DNA of 64,000 nt from Microbotryum silenes-acaulis. Lineage: Eukaryota; Basidiomycota; Microbotryomycetes; Microbotryales; Microbotryaceae. The notes beneath the pieces are model-generated. The model did no database searches. It saw nothing but the letters and a program-made list of their open reading frames with translations, and had not been told where the DNA came from. A program made the translations under genes and the position numbers. Position 1 is the stretch's first letter. Each line of letters opens with the position of its first letter. The DNA is taken from positions 434,001 through 498,000 of the forward strand of contig QPFY01000013.1 of assembly GCA_003665825.1 (NCBI GenBank), in the 5' to 3' direction. Positions 56,691 to 64,000 of the stretch are shown piece by piece.

Positions 56691-59600
56691 GCGAAATCGA
56701 TCAACACGACGTCGCGCAAACTGGTTCGTCAAGTCAATCTGCACCGGCAGACAGTCTCCATGTCGCACGGCAACTGCGACGGGCCCGCAGTCCTTCACCT
56801 CCGGGCTTGAGATTCGTTCGTCCACGCGTGGAAGCAGTTCCAGACCTCTCTCGCGTCGCGGGTTCAAGTACAGACGCAACTGCGACTTCAGCCAATGCTG
56901 TCGTCGATCGACGATCCGCGGGGCAGCGTCAACGACACCAACGCGCAAGAGAGCGATCAAGCCAGACCGTCCCAACTGCGCTGCTACCGTTGCCAGAAGG
57001 GCCTTTCACGCGGCACGATCTTGGATCAATGACGTTGCAATGTCCGATCTGTTCGGCTCTACACTGGGAGTTCGAAAAATCACCGACCCCAGGCGGTGCC
57101 ACACCGTTCAAAATCTGTTGCGCGGACGGCAAAGTTCGATTGCCCGGGATTGAAAAGCCCCCGCCCGAGCTGCTTGCGCTTCTGACTGGCGATGGCCCAG
57201 GTTAGTACACATCGACTCGTTCAACTTGCTAGATTGAGTACAGCGGACTAACGGCCTTGCTGACTATCCGTGAAACAGTTGAGAAGATCTTCCGGGACCG
57301 CATTCTTGCGTTCAATGAAAACTTAGCTATGGCATCATTCGGCACGAGCAAGGGCCATGGGATCATCAGCGGCTCCGGACCACCATCTTTCTACCTGAGC
57401 GGAACGGTATTTCACCGTATCGGCACCCTAGCACCAGGCCCAGCAGACGACCCCGTCTTTGCCCAGATTCTATTCCTGGCTCCCACGGAACGCATTGAAG
57501 CCCGACGAAGATTCAACGGACCGCCTGAAGAAGTTCGACGTCTGGACTCAGCGTATCAGCAGATTCTTCCTGTACTCGACGGCATGCTACAACAACACAA
57601 CAGCCGCGTCAAACTGTTCCTGACAGCACAAGAATTCATGGACAGTGATGCGTCTCACATGTACCAGCTGCGCTTACTTGCACCACGAAATCGAGATCCG
57701 AGAGCCTACAACTTGCCGACTCAAGACGAGGTGGCCGTCATCCTACCCGGAGACGAGACCGAGTACCGATCGTCAAGAAGAGAGATCGTCGTTCGGTTAC
57801 GTCACCCGCCAAATGATGACAGCCGCGGAATTCAGCTCATTCCCGATGGTCACCCTGCCCTCATGGCACTCACGTACCCGTTATTGTTACCGTATGGCGA
57901 AGACTGGTACCACGACAGAATTCCCCTCAGCCAAAACACTATCGCAACAGAGGCAGCTCGGCGCGTGCGGGACGAAAACGGCATCTTGCAACGCACAACG
58001 GATAACACCAACGCCAACCCACAAACCGGAACGGCCGGATCCAAACGTGTGACGCAGAGCCAATTTAACGCGTATCACTTCCATATTCGCCCTCAGAATA
58101 TCAGCTACCCGACGTTGTTCCTTGGGGGACGATTGTTCCAGAAATTTGTCGCGGACGCCTGGGCAGTAACTGAACAAGAACGGCTATTTTGGATGAGAAC
58201 AAATCAGAAAAAGCTCAGAGCCGAAGAGTATTCGTCCCTTCAAGCGAGCCTGGCTGAAGGACTCGATCCCGAGGATTGGCAAAAGAGTCATTCTACCGTC
58301 GTCACACACCGGATCGCCACGCCAAATGGTCCAACTTTACCAAGATGCTATGGCCATCGTTCGTGTTTTTGGTGCTCCCGACCTATTCATCACGATGACA
58401 TGCAACCCTGCCTGGTCAGAAATCGTCAACGCGTTGCTTCCGGGCCAAACCGCATCCGACCGTCCCGACATAGTAACACGGGTCTTTCAAGGCAAATTGA
58501 AAGCTCTTCTTGCGGATGTATTAGGCGTTCATCGTGCGCCGGGAGTCTTTGGAAAGGTATGTCAATCGGCCCGGTCAATATAAAATGGATAGAATGCTCA
58601 CGTGTCTCAATTCTTTACGCAGGTCATCGCATATGTCTATGTTGTCGAATTTCAAAAGCGCGGGTTGCCTCACGCCCATATCCTTTTGATCATGGATCCA
58701 GAAGACAAACCAAAAACAAACGACGACTACAACAAGATAGTGACCGCAGAAATACCTGACCCCAACAAATTCCCTGCATTGTTTGAGACCATCACAAACT
58801 CCATGCTACACCGGCGATGTGATCGTCCCGGCAAGCATACCTGCCACGACGACAATGGAAAATGTACCAAAGGGTTTCCCAAACGACTCCAACCGCGCAC
58901 GACCAGCGAAGACGGTGGCTATCCACACTACCGGCGTCGCGGCATACACCAATACGTCAAATTCCCGGGAACAGCGCAAGAAGAAGTTTTCACGGATGCA
59001 AACGTTGTCCCAACAAATCCGTTCCTTGCTTCCAAGTACAACTGTCATGTCAACGTGGAAATCGCAAGCGGTGTTGCTGCGATCAAATACCTGTACAAGT
59101 ACGTTTACAAGGGCCACGACCGTACTTCATTCACGATCGACGAATCCGGAGCTCAAGACGAAATCAACAACTTCCTTGACGCTCGATATGTTTGCGCCCC
59201 CGAAGCCATTCACCGGATATTTCGATTCGGGATGCACGATCGGGATCCCGCAGTGGCCAGACTTGCGCTGCACCTCCCGAATGAGCAAGAAGTTCGGTTC
59301 GACCCAGATCAGGGAGCACCAGATTTATCAGCGCCACCGGAAACGACGTTAACCGCCTTCATCAAATTGTGCGCCAAGACGCCGCCCGATCACAACGCAC
59401 GCGATCACAACGCACGAGAATTGCTTTACGTCGACGTGCCAACCCGATTCAGATGGAACAACGAAGATCGAGCTTGGGTTCCACGAAAAGTTGACAACCG
59501 GACAATTGGAAGAATCTACTTTTGCGGTCCTGAAGGCGGAGAGCGATACTACTTGCGACTACTTCTTCTCAAGGTGCCTTATCCGACATCGTTTGCGGAT

Positions 59601-61649
59601 CTGAAGACTTTCAATGGTGTTGAGTTTCGAACATTCCGGGAAGCCTGTGTCGAACGGGGACTTCTACGCAACGACGCTGAAGCCGACAGATGTCTGACCG
59701 AAGCTGCGGTCTTCCGCACTGGCCACGAGCTGCGACACCTGTTTGCCATGCTGTTAACGGCCGATGATGGAGTGACAAACGCGGCGCAGTTATGGACAAA
59801 ACACTATGACAACCTCACTCAAGACGTCGAGTACCACCTACGAAATCAAAGACGACAGCCGATCATCACCCCCGAGCATGTAGCCAGCTGGGGGCTGCTT
59901 CAGCTCAGCAATATTCTGCAACGACTCGACTCCTCATTATCAGACCACGGCCTACCGCTGCCAACGATTCAGTTCGATGACGAAGCTTCAACAAATCGTC
60001 TTATCATGGAGGAATCAGCCACAGCAGCGGAACTCAACGAATTGGAAGGTCTCTGGAGGAACAACTTCGAGTCGTGTAACGCCGAACAACACGTTGTTGT
60101 TGAGACAGTTCTTGACTCGATTCTGAACAGCCGCGGAAAAGTCTTTTTCGTTGATGCTCCGGGAGGGACAGGCAAAACGTTCTTGGAAAAAACGATCCTT
60201 GCTCGGATTCGGTCAGAGGGAAAATACGCTCTTGCCGTTGCATCATCGGGTATTGCTGCACTGCTACTGCCAAAAGGCAGAACAGCACATTCACGGTTCA
60301 AGATCCCGATCGACATCTTCGACGACTCTACGTGCAACGTTCCGAAACAAGGACAGCTCGCCAAGCTTTTTCGGATGTGCGACTTGATCGTCTGGGACGA
60401 GGCACCGATGCAGCACCGTCGATGTTTCCAGCTCGTGGACAGGATGTTGCAAGATGTGCGATCGTCGACGGCTCGGTTTGGTGGACTGACCGTCGTGTTG
60501 GCAGGTGTGTACCAATCTTTCAACAGCACAGCGCAGGGCAGTATGACTAACTGACCGGTTGGACTGTGACATCACAGGGGATCCGAAGCAATGCCTTCCC
60601 GTTATTCCCAAGTCATCGCCTGCACAAATCGTCGACGCTTGCATCACGAATGCCGACTTCTGGGGGGAAGTTGAGGTGCTGCATCTCTCTGTAAGTAGTA
60701 GTCCTTGCCTGACTCTTAGACCCTATACTAACAGCGGCACGGTGCAAGCGCAGACAAACATGCGTCTTCTGGCCGCTGCAGACCGCATGACCGAAACGGA
60801 ACGGGCAAAGGCACAGGACTTTGCAAATTGGCTCTTAGGAGTTGGAGACGGCTCGGCGAACAAAACAGACGACTCCATCGCGCTCCCACGTGAGCTTCTC
60901 CTACCGGCGACCACGAGGAACAGATCCGGGTTGATCAGACACGTTTATCCCGTGCCGGCGCTCGAACTGGACAATATGTCAATAGGCGCAAAAGTCGAAT
61001 ACTTCCGAGATCGAGCAATTCTGGCACCCAAAAACTCGCAGGTGGATCAGATCAACGACATGGTGCTCGACCTGCTGCCGGGTGACGCTCAAACGTTCTA
61101 CAGCGCGGATTCGGTCGAAAACGAAGACGAATCACTATTCTCGATCGAGTACCTTCAGAGTCTCAACATCGCCGGGATGCCGTTGCACGCTGCAAAATTC
61201 AAAGTGGATGTCCCGTCATGCTCCTCAGAAACTTGGACCCCGCCGCGGGGCTGTGCAACGGCACAAGGCTGTTGTTAACTCGGTTACACACCCGCGTGCT
61301 CGAGGCCATCATTCTCACAGGAGATCATGCTGGACAACCCGTTTTGTTGCCACGGATCACGCTGAAGACAGGGTCATCGGCTGAGCTTCCGTTCACTCTG
61401 CATCGGACGCAGTTTCCGATTCGGCTCGTAATGGCTATGACGATCAACAAGTCGCAAGGCCAGTCACTCGCGCAGGTAGGAGTGTGTCTAGAGACGCCCG
61501 TCTTTTCTCACGGCCAGTTGTACGTCGCGTTGTCCCGAGCAACGAATGTGGACGGTGTCAGAGTTTTGCTTCATCAGACTGAGAATGGAGAAGCGGACAA
61601 TGTAACAGAAAACATAGTTTTTAGAATGGTTTTTGAGTTGATGAAATGA
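56453..61649 (+). pseudogene. Helitron RepHel (HUH Rep plus Pif1-type helicase)
   Basis: Starts MSSANFHVPSPVEQPS and has introns at 57201-57278, about 58557-58622 and 60505-60577, plus one near 60691-60754. The N-terminal zinc-like region is CPICSALHW...ICCADGKVRLP. Rep shows AFNENLAMASFG, the HUH motif GLPHAHILL (58671-58679) and the two-tyrosine helix KYLYKYVYKG near 59088-59115. The Pif1-type helicase has Walker A DAPGGTGKTF (about 60154-60180), Walker B LIVWDEAPM (about 60384-60403), [11 protein letters not shown], then [10 protein letters not shown] and LYVALSRAT. One-base frameshifts near 58275 (before GKRVILPSS) and near 61207 (before [10 protein letters not shown]) break it. Otherwise all motifs are present, so decay is fairly recent. 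Confidence 0.9.
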
Positions 61650-61768
61650 AGAGTTATCTCAAAGCTCCATAGACAAAAAAGTAGTTCAGTGATGAAATCA
61701 AGGCTCTGTACATTTCATCGTCGTCGCGCAGTCTTCTCCCGACTTGAACAACGGTTACGGTGTGAGGT

Positions 61769-61797
61769 GGCGCGCGGAGCGCGCCGCCGAACCTAGT
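61769..61797 (+). other. Helitron 3' hairpin and CTAG terminus
   Basis: A perfect 7-bp stem with a 3-nt loop, 7 nt of spacer and CTAG followed by T: the CTRR-T rule of Helitron 3' ends is fulfilled. Confidence 0.85.
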
Positions 61798-61880
61798 GCA
61801 GAAAAGACACTCAAAGGAGCGTCGCTGGTGCGCGCCGACTTGCGCTCCAACCCCATGGAGCATTGGAGGGGCAAAAAGAT

Positions 61881-61967
61881 GCCGAAACCCGGGCTCGAAC
61901 CAGGGACCCTACGCTGTATAAACCTGATTACTTCAGGCGTATGCTCTCCCAACTGAGCTATTTCGGC
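61881..61967 (-). tRNA. tRNA-Phe(GAA) with intron
   Basis: The acceptor GCCGAAA pairs with TTTCGGC. The D-arm is GCTC/GAGC. The anticodon stem TACGC/GCGTA encloses CTGAAG, an intron of about 15 nt, and A, so the anticodon is GAA. The T-arm is CCTGG-TTCGAGC-CCGGG. A T-run follows on the minus strand. Its 5' half is duplicated nearby. Confidence 0.93.
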
Positions 61968-62313
61968 GCCAAAGGACATGGAAAGATGATGTGTCACGTA
62001 CGATACGATGCAAGCGCAAAATTCCGCAGGGGGGCGGATCATCGTCAATCCTTCCACTGCCACTGCAAACTGCAAACTTTCGCTTTCCAGTCTTCTCTCC
62101 CCTCCAGTCTGCATCACTCGCAGGCGTGCTCTCCCAACTGAGCTATTTCGGCGCCAAAGGACATGGAAAGATGATGTGTTACGTACGATACGATGCAAGC
62201 GCAAAATTCCGCAGGGGGGCGGATCATCGTCAATCCTTCCACTGCCACTGCCAACTTTCGCTTTCCAGTCTTCTCTCCCCTCCAGTCTGCATCACTCGCA
62301 GGCGTGCTCTCCC
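61943..62313. repeat. Tandem duplication starting inside tRNA-Phe
   Basis: Unit 1 is 61943-62127, unit 2 is 62128-62304, and a third unit starts at 62305 but stops after about 9 bp. Each begins with GCTCTCCC(AA) from the tRNA D-arm and contains GGACATGGAAAGATGATGTG and CTCCAGTCTGCATCACTCGC. Unit 2 carries the first 25 nt of tRNA-Phe (62128-62152, minus), a truncated pseudogene. Confidence 0.85.
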
Positions 62314-63072
62314 AAGACTACCTCCCAGCTGACGAGGTCGCTGATCGAGAGTTCCATCTTGCCGGACGTTCACAGCTGCTAGCAGCTCGTTATGAAACCT
62401 TCGACGTGGCTTGCTTGGAGTAGCTCGGGGTAAGTGCTTTGTCCTTCGTCTTGCTGCAACTCGAACCACTATTCCGCTACGACTCGCGCGAGTGGTCAGG
62501 AGAGTCGAAAATACGCCTCCGCAATCCATTGTAAGGTTCGGCAGCCTCTCGGTAGGTCCCTCAAACCTCGGACCAACGGACCGACTTGCCTGACCTCCCT
62601 TTCATTTTTCTGCCTTTGACTGACAACCAATGTGCATCCCCTTGTCATCCTTTCCCCTTTATTGATTTCATATGTCCCTATTGTCCTAGGTCACCACAGA
62701 GAATCACATTGTCTACATCTCTCCCTTTCATTTCGTCAGATCTCCTTGAATAGCGATCCGTAGCTCTCTTCTCTCTTTTCCTTTTCTCATCCTTCACTGG
62801 ACTCCCACTCTTGACTCAAACTTGACAATCGACTGGTTTTGGGGCTGTCTATTCGTCACGCGACATCGAGAGTACTGAGATTGACAACCTCCTATGTTTC
62901 CTTCTCGCCTCATGTCTCCTTTTCTCGGTCTCATTTTACCCCCTTTTGGCCTGCCTTTCCACACCTTAGCTCTCTTCCTTTCTGGACTGGGTCCGTGCAC
63001 CTGACAAAGGCGGCTGGCCCAGCCGCGCGCTAACCCGAGCCAACTGGCTCCGCGCTCCTCTCTCTCCTGCTC
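62314..63072. other. Gene-free stretch
   Basis: About 760 bp, pyrimidine-rich on the plus strand around 62580-62800. No gene, element terminus or RNA was recognised. Confidence 0.4.
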
Positions 63073-63272
63073 AAGCAACTTCTTGGTCTGGTCTCCTTGG
63101 TCCGTCGATCAGAGCCTTACCACCGCTTGAGCAGGTGAGCACTACATTTCCTTCTTCCTTTACCTTCCTAGCTATCATAACTCACTGTAGTGCTTGAGCA
63201 GGTGTGTAACAAGCAGCTTCTTGGTCTGGTCTCCTTGGTCCGTCGATTAGAGCCTTACCACCGCTTGAGCAG
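63073..63272. repeat. Pair of 62-bp direct repeats
   Basis: AAGCA(A/G)CTTCTTGGTCTGGT through CACCGCTTGAGCAG occurs at 63073-63134 and 63211-63272, offset 138 bp, with about two substitutions. The intervening sequence carries a further GCTTGAGCAGGTG. Confidence 0.8.
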
Positions 63273-63519
63273 TCGCTACAGCTCTACACTACCGAGGAAC
63301 CCGCCTTTACTTACGCCGCTGCTGAGTAATCTGGGCTCCTTACATCCACTTTCTAGGCCCGAAGTTGAACCGCGGTTACTTTTGAATGGTTGGACGGGCG
63401 ACGTCTGTTCCACCAACCGCGGTCAACTGCGGTTGCGAGGACTTGGGAAATGTTAACTGGGCCCTGGGCCAAGCGCGCCGCGAACTCGTAAGCCCCTCTC
63501 AGAGGGAGGCTTAATTGAG

Positions 63520-63600
63520 CTTAGTCATCATCGTGCATACTGGGCAGCATCTCCTTTAGCTCTGTAGGGGATTTAGCGATGAGTTGCATACAAAAAAAAG
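63520..63600 (-). repeat. Dispersed repeat R5, copy 2
   Basis: Reverse complement of the 45128-45230 unit: GTCATCATCGTGCATACTGG, GCAGCATCTCCTTTAG, then GCGATGAGTTGCATAC and an A-run. Confidence 0.6.
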
Positions 63601-63779
63601 GCAATATGATAAACAGTTAAAAAAACCCGTTCCTACAAAGCTGACCAATTTATGGGCGAGGATAGCAATCTATGAGCCCAGTTAGAAAGAAAAAAAAGAC
63701 CATGGGGCTCCCTCTTGCGGGGCTGTGGGAGAACGACCTCGAAATCATAGGGCAGCGCGGGCGGTTTGGGTACAACCGT

Positions 63780-63850
63780 TGACCGTTATCTAGTTTTTCG
63801 TAGGCCAAACAGGGGCAACTGAAATTGGGAACAATATGATGAATACCTTT
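63780..63850 (-). repeat. Dispersed repeat R2, end fragment
   Basis: TTTTTCGTAGGCCAAACAGG and GGCAACTGAAATTGGGAACA match the inverted R2 copy at 31300-31345 (TTTTTCCGTAGGCCAAAGGG, GGAACAGGAATTGGGGGCAA). Confidence 0.5.
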
Positions 63851-64000
63851 GACCAAAATCACCTCCCTGCGGAGTATTGCGATCTTCAAGCCCAACTAAA
63901 CCTAAACCAAAAAGCATTTACATGCAAGCACAGTGACGTGCTCATCACCCATTCGCGGGTCATCATAGTTTTCTAACATCCTTTAGCTCTTTTTGTAGCG

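Larger units (their letters stand above)
56221..61796 (+). mobile_element. Helitron, decayed, with intact 3' terminus
   Basis: Rolling-circle transposon encoding a RepHel protein. The 3' terminus is textbook: hairpin GGCGCGC-GGA-GCGCGCC (61769-61785), a 7-nt spacer, CTAG (61793-61796) and a T from the host. The 5' terminus (TC) was not located; the start given is the first MSSANFHV ATG. At least two frameshifts show that it is inactive. The 3' end lies 84 bp from tRNA-Phe. Confidence 0.85.

Overview
This window is nuclear DNA of a fungus, most likely a basidiomycete and possibly a red-yeast type (Pucciniomycotina). That placement is an inference. It rests on high GC, host genes cut by many 40-350 nt introns with GTGAGT/GTACGT/GTCAGT donors and short branch-point/acceptor tracts, and a mobile-element mix typical of fungi: Copia LTR elements, a LINE with a CCHC ORF1, a Helitron and a Harbinger-like remnant.

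The left part (about 1-27,700) is gene-dense host sequence. In order it holds a nine-exon derlin (+); two tandem GPI-type pepsin-like proteases (-) with the same four-exon architecture; an HMCES/SRAP DNA-crosslink protein (-); a very large FMP27/BLTP2-type bridge-like lipid-transfer protein (-, about 3,288 aa, eight exons); ribosomal protein L3 (+, five exons); UTP3/SAS10 (-) and FCF2 (+). UTP3 and FCF2 share a 324-bp divergent promoter. Ribosome biogenesis (RPL3, UTP3, FCF2) is therefore clustered, while ER quality control and lipid transfer are represented by the derlin and the FMP27 homologue. Exon joins given here were worked out by hand; for every complete multi-exon model the coding lengths sum to a multiple of three.

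From about 28,000 to 64,000 the window is an accessory, repeat-rich landscape with islands of host sequence: three tRNA genes (Gln-CTG, Gln-TTG with intron, Phe-GAA with intron), one alpha/beta hydrolase gene and one unrecognised spliced gene that lost its 5' end next to an LTR. The repeats include a tRNA-derived SINE-like family, at least three other dispersed short repeats, a Copia element (Copia-1) with an uninterrupted Gag-RT-RNase H reading frame that lacks protease and integrase, an inverted duplication of its 3' end, two LINE copies fused in tandem, a solo LTR with a perfect target duplication, a rearranged second Copia element (Copia-2), and a decayed Helitron with a clear 3' hairpin-CTAG terminus.

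The most informative observations are these. (1) Copia-2 has the structure expected of self-integration: its pol gene is split at AAGTT, that 5-bp site is present on both sides, and the 3' half plus one LTR is inverted. (2) In both Copia families the gag start codon lies 4 nt after the 5' LTR, inside a sequence complementary to the anticodon loop of initiator tRNA-Met, so half-tRNA priming and translation start use the same bases. (3) The Copia-1 copy is a deletion derivative that kept one open frame and identical LTRs.
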